A DNA stretch of 64,000 nt from Cytophagales bacterium (GTDB lineage Bacteria; Bacteroidota; Bacteroidia; Cytophagales; Spirosomataceae): positions 109,310-173,309 of the forward strand of contig JAAFJP010000010.1 in assembly GCA_013298125.1 (NCBI GenBank). The letters run 5' to 3'. Of the stretch, positions 36,404-45,788 are shown one piece after another. The notes under the pieces were generated by a model. That model made no database searches and was not told where the DNA came from. It saw nothing but the letters and a program-made list of their open reading frames with translations. Position numbers and translations under genes: made by a program. Each line of letters opens with the position of its first letter. Position 1 is the first letter of the stretch.

Positions 36404-36430
36404 ATCGAACTTACAACTTATTTACAAATT

Positions 36431-36540
36431 CAAAATACCCCATCCTAAATCCTTCCCCTTGAAGGGAAGGACTTTCTTAACGAGAGTATAAAGCCCTTTC
36501 CCTTCAAGGGGAAAGGGTTTGGGTTTGGGGTATTTTGAGT
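36431..36540. repeat. Inverted repeat between gluconokinase and gntP
   Basis: AAAATACCCCATCCTAAATC and CCTTCCCCTTGAAGGGAAGG-type words (36431-36472) are the inverse of CCCTTTCCCTTCAAGGGGAA and GGGTTTGGGGTATTTT (36493-36538). The CCTTCAAAGG-like core also appears in the structure at 27731-27979. Stem arms are about 45 bases with some mismatches. Confidence 0.8.
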
Positions 36541-36593
36541 TTATATGAATATGGATTTGACTTCATTATTAAAACCCAAAAAACACTATTCAA

Positions 36594-37907
36594 ATGACCC
36601 TACTAACCATTGCCATCTGTATTGGACTCTTAGTTTTATTAATCACTTGGGGAAAAATAAATCCCTTTTTAGCCTTCCTTGTCGTTTCAATTATTGCGGG
36701 CATTTTCACAGGAATTCCCATCGAAAATATCAGTAAATCCCTCCAAAAAGGTATTGGAGATATGTTAGGGTCGTTGGTAATTGTGATTGCTCTGGGGGCA
36801 ATGTTAGGAAAAATAGTGGCTGAAAGTGGTGCTGCCCAACGAATCGCCTCCGTGATGATGGGTATTTTTGGTGAAAAAAATATTCATTGGGGATTAGTCT
36901 GCACGGGATTTATTATCGGCATTCCACTTTTTTATAATGTAGGCTTTGTATTGATGATTCCCTTAATTTTTTCAGTGGTAAATCAATATAAATTACCCGC
37001 CGTTTATGTTGGGCTTCCGATGTTGGCTTCGTTGTCTGTTGCCCACGGATTTTTGCCTCCACATCCTTCACCAGCGGCTTTGGTGGCTCAGTTTAGTGCT
37101 AATATGGGCATTACGCTCTTATACGGATTTGCGATTGCTATTCCCGCAATCATCATCGGAGGACCTCTTTTTGCCACAACTTTAAAGAAAATTCCTTCAA
37201 AACCTCTCAAAACTTTTCAAAACGAAACGCTCCCAGAAGAGCAATTGCCCAGCACGTTTAATAGCTTTTTTACGGCACTTCTTCCTGTGTTTTTGTTGGG
37301 ATTCACAACGGTCATGGCATTTTATACCAAAGAGAATCCAAATCTAAAATCAATCATTACTTTCATTGGTGACCCACAAATTGTAATGCTAATTTCAGTA
37401 GCTGTGGCGACTTATACGATTGGCATAAAGATGGGTTTTTCTATGAAAAAAATCATGGATTATTATTCGCTTGCAGTCAAAGATGTATCAATGATTTTGT
37501 TAATAATTGCTGGGGCAGGTGCTTTAAAACAAGTTTTAGTCGAAAGTGGCGTGAGTAATCAAATTGCGGATATTCTAACATCTCTTCCACTTAATCCGCT
37601 GATAGTTGGGTGGTTAGCTGCGGCTGTGATACGTATATGTGTCGGTTCCGCAACAGTGGCAGGACTCACAACGGCAGGAATAATAGCCCCGATGGTTCAA
37701 CAAACGGGTGTGAATCCAGAGTTGATGGTGTTGGCAATTGGCTCAGGAAGTCTCATGTTTTCACACGTGAATGACCCTGGCTTTTGGTTGTTTAAGGAAT
37801 ATTTTAATTTGAGTATAAAAGACACCATCCGTTCGTGGTCGATGATGGAAAGTATCGTGTCGTTGGTGGGACTTATTGGGGTGATGATTTTGAATTTTTG
37901 GGTGTAA
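36594..37907 (+). CDS. gntP: Gluconate:H+ symporter, GntP family
   Basis: The 437-residue protein is highly hydrophobic with 12-14 TM segments and matches the GntP family, secondary transporters for gluconate and related sugar acids. Recognisable family segments are NPFLAFLVVSIIAGIFTGIP near residue 20, the LPPHPSPAALVAQFSANMGI region near residue 145 (conserved HPxP), and VGSATVAGLTTAGIIAPMVQ near residue 350, with SHVNDPGFWLFKEYFNLS near the C-terminus. It gives inner-membrane entry for the sugar acid. It is the last gene of the susC-susD-gnd-gntK-gntP run. A 190-base gap with an inverted repeat separates it from gntK. Confidence 0.93.
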   Translation: MTLLTIAICIGLLVLLITWGKINPFLAFLVVSIIAGIFTGIPIENISKSLQKGIGDMLGSLVIVIALGAMLGKIVAESGAAQRIASVMMGIFGEKNIHWGLVCTGFIIGIPLFYNVGFVLMIPLIFSVVNQYKLPAVYVGLPMLASLSVAHGFLPPHPSPAALVAQFSANMGITLLYGFAIAIPAIIIGGPLFATTLKKIPSKPLKTFQNETLPEEQLPSTFNSFFTALLPVFLLGFTTVMAFYTKENPNLKSIITFIGDPQIVMLISVAVATYTIGIKMGFSMKKIMDYYSLAVKDVSMILLIIAGAGALKQVLVESGVSNQIADILTSLPLNPLIVGWLAAAVIRICVGSATVAGLTTAGIIAPMVQQTGVNPELMVLAIGSGSLMFSHVNDPGFWLFKEYFNLSIKDTIRSWSMMESIVSLVGLIGVMILNFWV

Positions 37908-37928
37908 AATTTTTATAAATATTCTTAA

Positions 37929-38000
37929 TTTTTACCACAAAAGTCTCAAAAGTAAAATATTAAATTTCTTTGTTCTCTTTTGTGCCTTTTGTGGTAAAAA
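37929..38000. repeat. Inverted repeat with perfect 15-bp arms
   Basis: TTTTTACCACAAAAG (37929-37943) and CTTTTGTGGTAAAAA (37986-38000) are perfect complements. Inner CTCAAAAG and CTTTTGTG words add to the symmetry. It lies between gntP and the convergent lipoprotein gene, whose stop follows two bases later, so it may also terminate transcription. Confidence 0.8.
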
Positions 38001-38001
38001 A

Positions 38002-38760
38002 TTACCGTTTAATTTGCTTCTCCTCAACTTCCTTCGTCATTTTTTTACCTAATTCAGGAGTAATTTCAAATCTTTTATTGACAGATAATTGGTCAATCAC
38101 AGGATTTAGTTTCTGTAAAGAGGGATGTTTTGTATCAAACTCTCTATCTCCTGAAATAACCGAATATTCTTCTTCTGAAAGCCCTCCTTTATTTTCTGAA
38201 TAATCATTAAAACGGATATTTACATTTTTATTAGCTAATCTACCTCCCTCCCAACTCACTACATTACCTCCTAAATCCCAACCTAAACCCGTGATAGTGA
38301 AGGTCTTACCATTCATTTTGACTACATCCGACATCTTCATTCCTAAGTGTAAACCTTCTTTTGAAACCCACGGACAATTAAAATCAAACTTGTCACTTGC
38401 AATCAATATAGGTCTCACAATAACATCAAGGATTTGCTTAAATTCTTGACCATCTTTCCAGTAAATTTCTACTTCCTTATCAGAACCAGGATAAATTTTT
38501 GTTACATTAAATTCCCCTTCTCCCAAGGTGATTTTTGTACTCTGCTCTATATTTTCTTTGCCATATTTATTTTCAAGACCTTGTAAATCAGTACATTGCA
38601 AAACATCTTCAAGATATAAAACCTCAGATTTGGGCGTATCAGTAGCTGCCGAATCTGTACTGACTACTTTTACAGAATCAGCCGTTTCAGAAGTTTTATT
38701 TTCCTTTGAACAAGCACTTACAACAAGTAAAAATGCGATGGAATAAAATATTTTTTTCAT
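38002..38760 (-). CDS. Hypothetical lipoprotein
   Basis: From the ATG at 38760 (MKKIFYSIAFLLVVSACSKE) the protein has 252 residues; the longer frame adds eight. The signal peptide ends in a lipobox VSAC. A Ser/Thr/Lys-rich linker (about residues 20-45) leads to a mixed alpha/beta domain containing SDKEVEIYWKDGQEFKQILD and KEGLHLGMKMSDVVKMNGKT, the latter resembling the 'LGMsxxxv' start of small domains that precede a membrane anchor. A conserved family is not assigned. It is transcribed alone, flanked on both sides by word-type hairpins. Confidence 0.65.
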   Translation of the reverse strand: MKKIFYSIAFLLVVSACSKENKTSETADSVKVVSTDSAATDTPKSEVLYLEDVLQCTDLQGLENKYGKENIEQSTKITLGEGEFNVTKIYPGSDKEVEIYWKDGQEFKQILDVIVRPILIASDKFDFNCPWVSKEGLHLGMKMSDVVKMNGKTFTITGLGWDLGGNVVSWEGGRLANKNVNIRFNDYSENKGGLSEEEYSVISGDREFDTKHPSLQKLNPVIDQLSVNKRFEITPELGKKMTKEVEEKQIKR

Positions 38761-38767
38761 TGTAATA

Positions 38768-38823
38768 GTATAACAGGTTTCCAACCTGTTTTTAGTTGCA
38801 AACAGGTTATAAACCTGTTATAC
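38768..38823. repeat. AACAGGTT hairpins
   Basis: GTATAACAGGTTT (38768-38780) and AAACCTGTTATAC (38811-38823) are perfect 13-bp inverted arms. Each half is itself a small hairpin, AACAGGTTTCCAACCTGTT and AACAGGTTATAAACCTGTT. It occupies the gap between the lipoprotein gene and the MBL hydrolase gene. Confidence 0.85.
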
Positions 38824-38827
38824 AAAT

Positions 38828-39592
38828 TTATTCTAAATTCAAAACCAAACCATCATACCCCAAACGAATAAACGAAGGCAATTCTTCCTCCACTTCACGG
38901 TGACAACCCATACGGTGGCTTATGTGCGTGAGATAGGCTTGTTCGGGAGCAATTTTTTCTAAAACTTCAATTGCTTCTGTCAAAGTATAATGCGAAAGAT
39001 GAGCTTGTTTTTGTAAAGCTCCCATCACCACGATTTTAGAACCTTTTATTTTCTCAATTTCTTCATCTGAAATAAAATTCACATCTGTAATGTACGTAAA
39101 ATCTTTTATCCGAAATCCAAAAACTGGTAATTTAAAGTGCATTACTTCGATAGGTAAAATATCAATTCCTTCAACCTGAAAAGGCTGATTTTCAATTTCA
39201 TTAAGTGTGATTTGGGGAGTTCCAGGATATTTTATTTCGGTGAAAGCATAATAAAATTCTTGTTTGATTTGCTCTAAAACGTGTTTCCGCCCGTAGATTG
39301 GCATATCACGTTTTTGGAAAAAATTATACGCTCGCACATCGTCAAGCCCAGCGGTGTGGTCTTTGTGTTCGTGGGTAAAAAGAATCGCATCTACATTTTT
39401 GATACGTTCACGAAGCATTTGTTGTCTAAAATCGGGACCAGTGTCCACGACAAAACTCTTTCCATCCACTTCGATATGAATAGAAACTCTTAATCGTTTA
39501 TCTCGAAAATCAAGGGATTGGCAAACCTCGCACCCACAGGCAATTACGGGAACGCCCTGCGATGTACCAGTGCCTAAGAGGGTGATTTGCAT
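38828..39592 (-). CDS. MBL-fold metallohydrolase, PhnP-like
   Basis: The 254-residue protein is a beta-lactamase-fold hydrolase. The N-terminus MQITLLGTGTSQGVPVIACG and the CGCEVCQS cysteine pair are those of the PhnP branch (phosphoribosyl cyclic phosphate phosphodiesterase) and related tRNase Z-like proteins. The main metal motif is ILFTHEHKDHTAGLDD near residue 72, with additional ligands at VDTGPDF, YITDVNF and the C-terminal LTHISHRMG. PhnP acts after C-P lyase, but no phosphonate genes are near, so another cyclic-phosphate or nucleotide substrate is likely. Bacteroidota carry many such orphan copies. Confidence 0.88.
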   Translation of the reverse strand: MQITLLGTGTSQGVPVIACGCEVCQSLDFRDKRLRVSIHIEVDGKSFVVDTGPDFRQQMLRERIKNVDAILFTHEHKDHTAGLDDVRAYNFFQKRDMPIYGRKHVLEQIKQEFYYAFTEIKYPGTPQITLNEIENQPFQVEGIDILPIEVMHFKLPVFGFRIKDFTYITDVNFISDEEIEKIKGSKIVVMGALQKQAHLSHYTLTEAIEVLEKIAPEQAYLTHISHRMGCHREVEEELPSFIRLGYDGLVLNLE

Positions 39593-39593
39593 T

Positions 39594-39775
39594 TGGTTAT
39601 TGGTTGATTGGTTATTGGTTGATTAGTTTATTGGTTACAGATTATTTGATAGAGAGTTTGTTAATTAGTAAGTGATTATTTGAAGAAAACAGTTTTGACA
39701 ATTCCTTAAATTCTACTAACAATAGACAAATTACTAATAACCAGTAACTAATAAACCAATAACCAATAAACTACT
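39594..39775. repeat. Inverted TTGGTTATTGGTT word blocks, locus 1
   Basis: The left block (39594-39645) repeats TTGGTTATTGGTTGATTGG. The right block (39731-39775) is its inverse, AACCAGTAACTAATAAACCA and on. The right block contains the stop codon of the response regulator. The same words occur in inverted blocks at 51383-51583. Confidence 0.8.
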
Positions 39776-40139
39776 CAGTTAACGCTTTAACCTGTGCCAC
39801 TAAGGCATCGAAATTGAGGGGTTTTGCCAACATATCATCAAAACCAGCCTCTTTGAAATCTTCCATTGAGTAGTTGCGGGCGTTACCTGTAATGGCAATC
39901 ATTGGCAACTTAGCTTTTTTCTCATCTTTCAATCCACGAACGGCTTTGGCACACTCCATTCCATCCATTACGGGCATATTGATGTCAAGCAAAAGAATAT
40001 CAAAATCCTCATTTTCAAGGGCATCTAATACTTGCTGACCATTTTTGACAGAATGAATCTCGAAGTTCTGAAACTCTAATATTTTTTTAGCAAGGTTTTG
40101 GATAACTGAGCTATCTTCGGCAATTAAGACTTTTTTCAT
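39771..40139 (-). CDS. Single-domain response regulator (CheY-like)
   Basis: The 122-residue protein is a stand-alone receiver. The acidic pocket is in LIAEDSSVIQ (residues 6-10), the phospho-Asp near residue 53 is in DILLLDINMPVMDGMECA, the switch Thr is in MIAITGNARN, and the Lys is in MLAKPLNFDA. There is no output domain, so it acts by protein contact, in a phosphorelay such as that of a hybrid kinase with HPt. The hybrid kinase at 16948 is 20 kb away and only a candidate partner. Its stop codon sits inside an intergenic repeat word block. Confidence 0.92.
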   Translation of the reverse strand: MKKVLIAEDSSVIQNLAKKILEFQNFEIHSVKNGQQVLDALENEDFDILLLDINMPVMDGMECAKAVRGLKDEKKAKLPMIAITGNARNYSMEDFKEAGFDDMLAKPLNFDALVAQVKALTE

Positions 40140-40195
40140 ATTAAACGTAAAAATTGATTATTGTGGTAAAGATAAGAAACGGTAAGCAAATATTT

Positions 40196-40350
40196 GTAAG
40201 TGATGAGTGATAAGTGATAAATGATAAGAAATATATTTTTACAAATAGCTTATTTTCAAATGGTTATAGATGAATTTATTTGTTTTTAGATTTGACAATT
40301 TTTCAAAAATTGTCAAATCTTGTCTAAAACCTAACACCCAACACCTAAAA
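40196..40350. repeat. Word-type DNA upstream of the response regulator
   Basis: GTGATGAGTGATAAGTGATA tandem words (about 40199-40230) and AACACCCAACACCTAAAACC (about 40330-40350). Between them, GACAATTTTTCAAAAATTGTC (40295-40316) forms a hairpin. The words do not pair with each other, so the arrangement is less regular than elsewhere. Confidence 0.5.
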
Positions 40351-40359
40351 CCTTGCAAT

Positions 40360-41598
40360 CTACTCATTTTTACTAACCAATTGATGCTCATAAAGAACTA
40401 AACAAGCAATTTCTGCCATTTTTACTTCTCCGTGTAATCCGAGGGTACGTAAACGATTTTCGATAGAATCTGGATAGTTTTGAAACCAATCTAAATCCAA
40501 GACCGTCGTTTCGGGCATTCCTGATTCGTTGATAACGGGCAGATTATTAACCAACTGAGGATTACTTTCTAAATAATTCATTAAATCCTTGATAGTCAAG
40601 CCTTTCTGAATAATTCCTGTGCTATCTACACTTGATATTGCTCCTTGTAAATCTGATTTTTGGATAGAAAAAACCTTTTGAGTACGTGCTTCTACTTTTG
40701 ACTTTAAAGGAAAAAGCGACTCCAATTGTTGTAAACCCACTTCTTGAATCGTTTTACCAATAAAATCTGGAATATTCAATTCCAAACAATAAAGATTATG
40801 ATTTTCAAATGAATATTTCGATTTATCATTGACATCCAACACAACCCTACTGGTCTTTTGGTCGTACAAAACTTGGTACATCAAAGTCAAAGGGCAATTC
40901 ACGAAGCGATATTCCGAAGAAGATTCTTTGACAAATTCAGTTGCATAACCTTCTTTATAATTAGAAAACTCAACCTTATACGTCTGATTCTTAGGCTTAT
41001 TGACGATGATGGGTTGGTCATAATTCTGTAAAACACCCGTCGATTGCGTGTAAGAAGCCTCCTGATATTCGTGCTTCATAGTGAAGGATACGGGTTCACG
41101 ATTAATGAGTTTACCGATAACAAATTGATCAACTTCATCGGGCGAAGTAAATGCTTGCACAACACCATCTTGGTCGATTACTACGGTATGAGGAATGAAA
41201 TGATGATAAAACATATCACTCAATTTACGTCCCCAGTCCATCGCATACGTAATATTTTTGTAGCCTCTCTTGGTGATGAAGGCATCTACTTTATCACGAT
41301 TTTCGTCTGAAACGGCAATAAATTTAACGGCATCACCAAACTGAGCTTGGAGTTTGTCAAAATGTTTGAGTGAAGGAATGCAAGGAGCACAATAAGTAGC
41401 CCAAAATTCCATGACCACAATTTTTCCACGAAGTTCACTGAGAGCGAGATTTTTTTCCGTACCGTTAGCTGTGATAACGGACATAGAAAATTCTGGACAA
41501 ACTTTCCCCAACATCGGCGGGTCAGTTTGAGCCATAAAAGTTTGAGCGAAAACAGAGTTTGTAAGGATTACAAAAGCTACCAAAAGTAGTTTCTTCAT
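40360..41598 (-). CDS. TlpA-type thioredoxin-fold protein with DUF3738-like C-terminal part
   Basis: From the ATG at 41598 the protein has 412 residues, starting with a signal peptide (MKKLLLVAFVILTNSVFAQ). Residues about 28-165 are an AlkC/TlpA-type thioredoxin domain with the redox pair C70-A-P-C73 in EFWATYCAPCIPSLKHF and a cis-Pro region HHFIPHTVVIDQ. The C-terminal ~220 residues (PLTLMYQVLYDQKTSRVVLD; LKSKVEARTQKVFSIQ; LPVINESGMPETTVLDLDW; EIACLVLYEHQ) match the pattern of DUF3738, a domain usually attached to M56 sensor-type proteins. The fusion to a TlpA domain is notable. It probably reduces or transfers disulfides in the periplasm. Confidence 0.8.
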   Translation of the reverse strand: MKKLLLVAFVILTNSVFAQTFMAQTDPPMLGKVCPEFSMSVITANGTEKNLALSELRGKIVVMEFWATYCAPCIPSLKHFDKLQAQFGDAVKFIAVSDENRDKVDAFITKRGYKNITYAMDWGRKLSDMFYHHFIPHTVVIDQDGVVQAFTSPDEVDQFVIGKLINREPVSFTMKHEYQEASYTQSTGVLQNYDQPIIVNKPKNQTYKVEFSNYKEGYATEFVKESSSEYRFVNCPLTLMYQVLYDQKTSRVVLDVNDKSKYSFENHNLYCLELNIPDFIGKTIQEVGLQQLESLFPLKSKVEARTQKVFSIQKSDLQGAISSVDSTGIIQKGLTIKDLMNYLESNPQLVNNLPVINESGMPETTVLDLDWFQNYPDSIENRLRTLGLHGEVKMAEIACLVLYEHQLVSKNE

Positions 41599-41928
41599 AT
41601 TCGTTATATTTTTAGGAATCATTGGTTAATATTATCCTAAAATTGTGCCGTTTTGGTGGTTGTGTTATTAATCTCGATAAAATTACTAATTTTTCTTAAA
41701 TGAAGGTAATAATTTAGAAATGATTTTGAGTATTTGTTTTTTAGACTAAAATATAGATATAAGTAACTGATTTTTAGACTATTAAAATATATTACCGTGT
41801 AGTAAGCAGGAAATCATAACTCACATAAACAATATTGTGACTAATAAGACTAAAATTCATAGATTTTAAATTCACTTACTTCTCTAATTCAGTAGATTTG
41901 TGGTGTTTTCAAAATTTAATGTTTTACA
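41599..41928 (+). promoter_or_regulatory. Gap upstream of queG with a TAnnTTTG promoter element
   Basis: TAGATTTG at 41893-41900 matches the Bacteroidota -7 element, 28 bases before the queG start; a clear -33 TTG is not seen at the right distance. The rest of the 330-base AT-rich gap holds no frame or repeat that I can support. Confidence 0.4.
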
Positions 41929-42855
41929 ATGCAAAATCCAACAAAATACTCTCAACAAATCAAGCAAAAAGCCTACGATTTAGGCTTTGATTTTTGTGGT
42001 ATTTCAAAGGCTGGATTTTTAGAAGAAGAAGCTCCACGATTAGAAAATTGGCTCAAAGCTAATCAACACGGCAAGATGCAATACATGGAAAATCATTTCG
42101 ATAAACGCCTCGACCCACGGCTTTTGGTGGACGATGCGAAATCGGTGGTTTCGCTCCTTTTTAACTATTATCCAGAACACCGTTTGCCCGAAGGCGAAGA
42201 TGACATAAAACTCTCAAAATACGCTTATGGGACTGATTATCACTACGTTGTAAAAGAAAAATTAAAAGAATTGCTGAGTTTTATTCATCAAGAAATTGGC
42301 GAAGTTGGTGGAAGGGCTTTTGTGGACTCTGCCCCTGTGATGGATAAAGTTTGGGCGAAAAAAGGCGGTTTGGGATGGGTCGGCAAACATTCAAATCTCA
42401 TTAATAAACAAAAAGGTAGTTTCTTTTTTATTGCAGAACTCATCATAGATTTAGATCTTGATTATGACCACGAAATCAAAGATTATTGTGGAACGTGTAC
42501 TCGTTGTATAGATGCTTGTCCGACGGAGGCAATCGTTGAACCTTTTGTAGTGGACGGCTCAAAATGTATTAGCTATTTTACAATAGAATTGAAAGAAAAT
42601 ATCCCTGTCGATGTAAGCGGGCAATTCAAAAATTGGGCTTTTGGATGTGATATTTGTCAGGATGTTTGTCCATGGAATCGTTTTTCAAAACCTCACAAAG
42701 AGCCTCAATTTAATCTAAATCCTGATTTACAGACATTTACTAATAAAGATTGGGAAGAAATCACGGAAGAAGTTTTCAAAGAAATCTTCAAAAAATCTCC
42801 TTTGAAACGGACGAAGTTTGAAGGCTTGAAACGGAATATTTTGTTTTTGAAATGA
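41929..42855 (+). CDS. queG: Epoxyqueuosine reductase
   Basis: The 308-residue protein is QueG, the cobalamin- and Fe-S-dependent reductase that makes queuosine from epoxyqueuosine in tRNA, the last step of queuosine synthesis. Two [4Fe-4S] cluster motifs are present: [15 protein letters not shown] near residue 186 and [14 protein letters not shown] near residue 242. The N-terminal half ([40 protein letters not shown]) is typical. Length is normal (the shorter class without HEAT repeats). The neighbours are unrelated. Confidence 0.96.
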   Translation: MQNPTKYSQQIKQKAYDLGFDFCGISKAGFLEEEAPRLENWLKANQHGKMQYMENHFDKRLDPRLLVDDAKSVVSLLFNYYPEHRLPEGEDDIKLSKYAYGTDYHYVVKEKLKELLSFIHQEIGEVGGRAFVDSAPVMDKVWAKKGGLGWVGKHSNLINKQKGSFFFIAELIIDLDLDYDHEIKDYCGTCTRCIDACPTEAIVEPFVVDGSKCISYFTIELKENIPVDVSGQFKNWAFGCDICQDVCPWNRFSKPHKEPQFNLNPDLQTFTNKDWEEITEEVFKEIFKKSPLKRTKFEGLKRNILFLK

Positions 42856-42859
42856 AAAA

Positions 42860-42922
42860 TAAATTTACCGCAAGGACGCTATGACGCAAAGACTTCTTCG
42901 TGCCTTTGCGACTTTGCGATTA
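42860..42922. repeat. Inverted GACGCAAAG words
   Basis: CCGCAAGGACGCTATGACGC and AAAG (42865-42890) are the imperfect inverse of CGTGCCTTTGCGACTTTGCG (42898-42917). It lies directly after queG and before the queG/ftsH terminator. Confidence 0.65.
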
Positions 42923-42925
42923 ATG

Positions 42926-42960
42926 AAAAAGCCCTGTCCAAATCAATGAACAAGGCTTTT
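42926..42960. terminator. Bidirectional rho-independent terminator
   Basis: AAAAAGCCCTGTCC pairs with GAACAAGGCTTTT allowing G-U pairs, with A- and T-tracts, between the convergent queG and ftsH genes. Confidence 0.8.
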
Positions 42961-42981
42961 ATAAATTTCAAGAAATTAATT

Positions 42982-45045
42982 CTAACTCTTTGCTGCAAGT
43001 TCAGTAGCTACAATCAAAGCCGCTGCCTCAGCCTCTTCATTCGCTTTCACTAAATCAGCCGCTTTTTTGTCTTCACCTCTGGTATATTCCTGATAAGTAG
43101 TCAATTGCTCAAATGGTCTTGGTCCAACCAAACGCTCCAAATCACTCTGGAAAAGCACTTCTTTAACCAATAATTCCTGAGCTAATATTTCTAATTTATC
43201 TTTTTTATCAGTCAATAAAGCCTTCGTACGTACATATGCCGAGGCAATGATGGCACGAGCTTCTTCGTCAATTTCACGGGCAGTTTCTTCTGAATATGGC
43301 TTATTGAAAGTATATTCTCCTCCACCTTTTGAATCCACGAACGAAACGTTACCTAACTTCTCATTCATACCATAAACTGTAACCATGCTATAAGCCAATT
43401 TGGTTATACGCTCCAAGTCATTTTGAGCCCCCGTTGATATTTTTCCGAAAATAATATCTTCTGCAACACGTCCGCCAAGGGTTACGCACATTTCGTCAAT
43501 CAGTTGTTCGGTACGATACAAAAACTGTTCTTTTGGTAAATACTGAGCATAACCCAAAGCTGCAATCCCACGTGGTACAATCGTTACTTTTACCAATGGA
43601 TTGGCGTGTTCCAAGAACCAACCTGCAATGGCATGACCCGCTTCGTGGTAGGCTACAATTTTCTTTTCTTCTGGTGAAATTAGCTTATTTTTCTTCTCCA
43701 AACCGCCAATTACTCTATCCATTGCCTCCTGAAAATCCTTCATATCCACCGCAGTTTTACCACGACGGGCAGCTATCAAAGCGGCTTCATTACAAACATT
43801 GGCAATTTCAGCACCAGCAAAACCTGGGGTTTGTGAAGCTAATTCTTTTGCATCAATATCGGCAGCTAATTTCAAAGGTTTTAGGTGTACTTTAAAAATC
43901 GCTTCACGACCAATAATATCTGGTTTATCAACCGAAATTTGTCTATCAAAACGTCCTGGGCGAAGCAAAGCCGAATCCAACACATCTGGACGGTTAGTTG
44001 CCGCCATGATGATAATCCCTGAATCCGTCGCAAATCCATCCATTTCAACTAAAAGTGAGTTCAATGTATTCTCACGCTCGTCGTTTGAGCCTGGCATTCC
44101 GCCACGTCCCCGTGAGCGACCTACGGCATCAATTTCATCTATAAAAATAATACAAGGAGCTTTTTCTTTGGCTTGTTTGAACAAATCACGTACACGAGCC
44201 GCACCTACACCCACGAACATTTCTACAAAATCAGAACCTGATAATGAGAAGAAAGGAACGGCAGCTTCACCCGCAACGGCTTTTGCCAAAAGGGTTTTGC
44301 CAGTACCAGGAGGTCCTACTAACAATGCACCTTTCGGAATCTTACCTCCTAAATCAGTGAATTTCTTTGGATTTTTCAAAAACTCAACAATTTCTTGGAT
44401 TTCCTCTTTGGCTTCGTCAAGTCCCGCCACGTCATTGAAAGTGATTTTCACTTTTCCATCACCATCAAATAAAGTAGCTTTTGAGCGTCCAATGTTGAAA
44501 ATTTGTCCACCCGGTCCACCTGCTCCTCCCATGCGGAAGAACATGAAGTAGATTGCTACGAAGAATAAAATAAAAAACCCTGGACCTAACAAAAACTCCA
44601 TAAGCCCATAACGTTCTTCTGATGTAGCATGGACACGCTCACCACGAGGAATATCTTTTTGTAATTCGTTTAATTCTTCTACAAAAGAGTCTCCCGAAGT
44701 AATTTCTTTTTCAAAATGAGGACCTCCGTTTTGATTAACAACCGCACTTGGTTGTTCACTCAATTCACTCCTGTATTTATCTAAAAATTCTTTTTTGAGG
44801 GTAATTTCTACAACATCTTTTCCTTTCAGAATTGCCAATTTAGCCACTTCTTTACCCATGACCATTTGCTCATATTGTGATTGGTTTACTTTTGGAAGGA
44901 TATGTGTTCTGCTCAAAAAGAAAATACTGATTAAAGCAATCACTAATCCAATCACTAACCAACCTTGAAAACCATTTCCAGAAGGATTTGGGCGACGTTT
45001 CGGAAAGCCCTGTGGTTTGTTATCTGCACTATTATTTTCTGCCAT
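42982..45045 (-). CDS. ftsH: ATP-dependent zinc metalloprotease FtsH
   Basis: The 687-residue protein is FtsH, the membrane-bound AAA+ protease that degrades misfolded membrane proteins and regulatory proteins. Two TM helices flank a periplasmic domain ([17 protein letters not shown] near residues 28-45; [20 protein letters not shown] near 150). The AAA domain has Walker A GPPGTGKT near residue 243, Walker [13 protein letters not shown] and the SRH with [12 protein letters not shown]. The zinc site HEAGH lies near residue 468 ([13 protein letters not shown]). A glycine/proline-rich cytoplasmic start ([15 protein letters not shown]) is common in Bacteroidota. Upstream lies rsfS on the same strand. 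Confidence 0.97.
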   Translation of the reverse strand: MAENNSADNKPQGFPKRRPNPSGNGFQGWLVIGLVIALISIFFLSRTHILPKVNQSQYEQMVMGKEVAKLAILKGKDVVEITLKKEFLDKYRSELSEQPSAVVNQNGGPHFEKEITSGDSFVEELNELQKDIPRGERVHATSEERYGLMEFLLGPGFFILFFVAIYFMFFRMGGAGGPGGQIFNIGRSKATLFDGDGKVKITFNDVAGLDEAKEEIQEIVEFLKNPKKFTDLGGKIPKGALLVGPPGTGKTLLAKAVAGEAAVPFFSLSGSDFVEMFVGVGAARVRDLFKQAKEKAPCIIFIDEIDAVGRSRGRGGMPGSNDERENTLNSLLVEMDGFATDSGIIIMAATNRPDVLDSALLRPGRFDRQISVDKPDIIGREAIFKVHLKPLKLAADIDAKELASQTPGFAGAEIANVCNEAALIAARRGKTAVDMKDFQEAMDRVIGGLEKKNKLISPEEKKIVAYHEAGHAIAGWFLEHANPLVKVTIVPRGIAALGYAQYLPKEQFLYRTEQLIDEMCVTLGGRVAEDIIFGKISTGAQNDLERITKLAYSMVTVYGMNEKLGNVSFVDSKGGGEYTFNKPYSEETAREIDEEARAIIASAYVRTKALLTDKKDKLEILAQELLVKEVLFQSDLERLVGPRPFEQLTTYQEYTRGEDKKAADLVKANEEAEAAALIVATELAAKS

Positions 45046-45075
45046 TTTGTATAATTAAATTATTGAGGTGTTAGG

Positions 45076-45168
45076 TTTTTTAATTTGGTAATTTGAAAAT
45101 GTTTTAATTTGAAAATTATCTTCATGGATTCAATTTTCAAATTAACACATTTTCAAATTTTCAAACTC
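45076..45168. repeat. Inverted AATTTGAAAAT word blocks between ftsH and rsfS
   Basis: The left words TTTAATTTGGTAATTTGAAA and TTTTAATTTGAAAATT (45078-45118) are the inverse of the right words CAATTTTCAAATTAACACAT and TTTTCAAATTTTCAAA (45130-45167). Confidence 0.75.
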
Positions 45169-45273
45169 TTTGTGTTGCCTCAAACTGTATTTCTAAAAAA
45201 CGTTCTGATTGATGTTTTTGTTTCTCACACCTCAAATTCGTGAGGAATGGTAAGATAGATTTTTGAGTGGATT

Positions 45274-45657
45274 TTATTCGTCATCAGAAATATAGGTGAA
45301 TTCTGCATCTCCCCAAAGTTCTTCTAATTTATAGAATTCACGACGGTCTTTTTTGAAAACGTGAACGATAACATCGTAATAATCAACCAAAATCCACTCA
45401 CGATTGGCTTTGCCTTCCATACTTCTTGGGTGTTGTTTGGTTGCTTCCCAAACTTCTTTATCCACTGAATCTGAGATTGCATCAATTTGCGTGTCTGATG
45501 TTCCCGAACATACTACGAAAAAATCGGTAAAAGCATTTTTGACCTGCCTCATGTCCATCACCACAATATTCAAAGCCTTTCTCTCCTGCATTCCCTTCAC
45601 CACCAATTGGCTAAGTTCTTCCGAACTCATTTCTTTTTTTGTTTTTACTCCTGCCAT
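45274..45657 (-). CDS. rsfS: Ribosomal silencing factor RsfS
   Basis: The 127-residue protein is RsfS (Iojap/YbeB family), which binds L14 of the large subunit and blocks subunit joining in starvation. The central block LNIVVMDMRQVKNAFTDFFV followed by VCSGTSDTQIDAISDSV near residues 35-70 and the motif WILVDYYDVIVHVF near residue 90 are diagnostic. The Bacteroidota-type acidic C-terminus (DAEFTYISDDE) is present. It is divergent from birA and followed by ftsH, a common arrangement in the phylum. Confidence 0.96.
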   Translation of the reverse strand: MAGVKTKKEMSSEELSQLVVKGMQERKALNIVVMDMRQVKNAFTDFFVVCSGTSDTQIDAISDSVDKEVWEATKQHPRSMEGKANREWILVDYYDVIVHVFKKDRREFYKLEELWGDAEFTYISDDE

Positions 45658-45788
45658 TTAATTAATTGTAAGTCACATTTATAAGTCAAATTGTGACATG
45701 AAAGTTTTAATTTTTGTTAGATGTCTATGAATATTTTTATCTTGCGAAAAAATCAATTCACAATAAACGCTAAAATTACAAAATAACC

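Noticed and set aside
43799..44551. 250-aa open frame antisense to ftsH
   Set aside because: It lies wholly opposite the strongly conserved ftsH AAA domain. Its Ser/Pro-rich composition is that of a reverse-frame shadow.
45672..45697. GTCACA...TGTGAC inverted repeat as a CRP-like site between rsfS and birA
   Set aside because: Only six bases per arm with a 14-base gap; too weak to call without other evidence, and no CRP-regulated gene is near.
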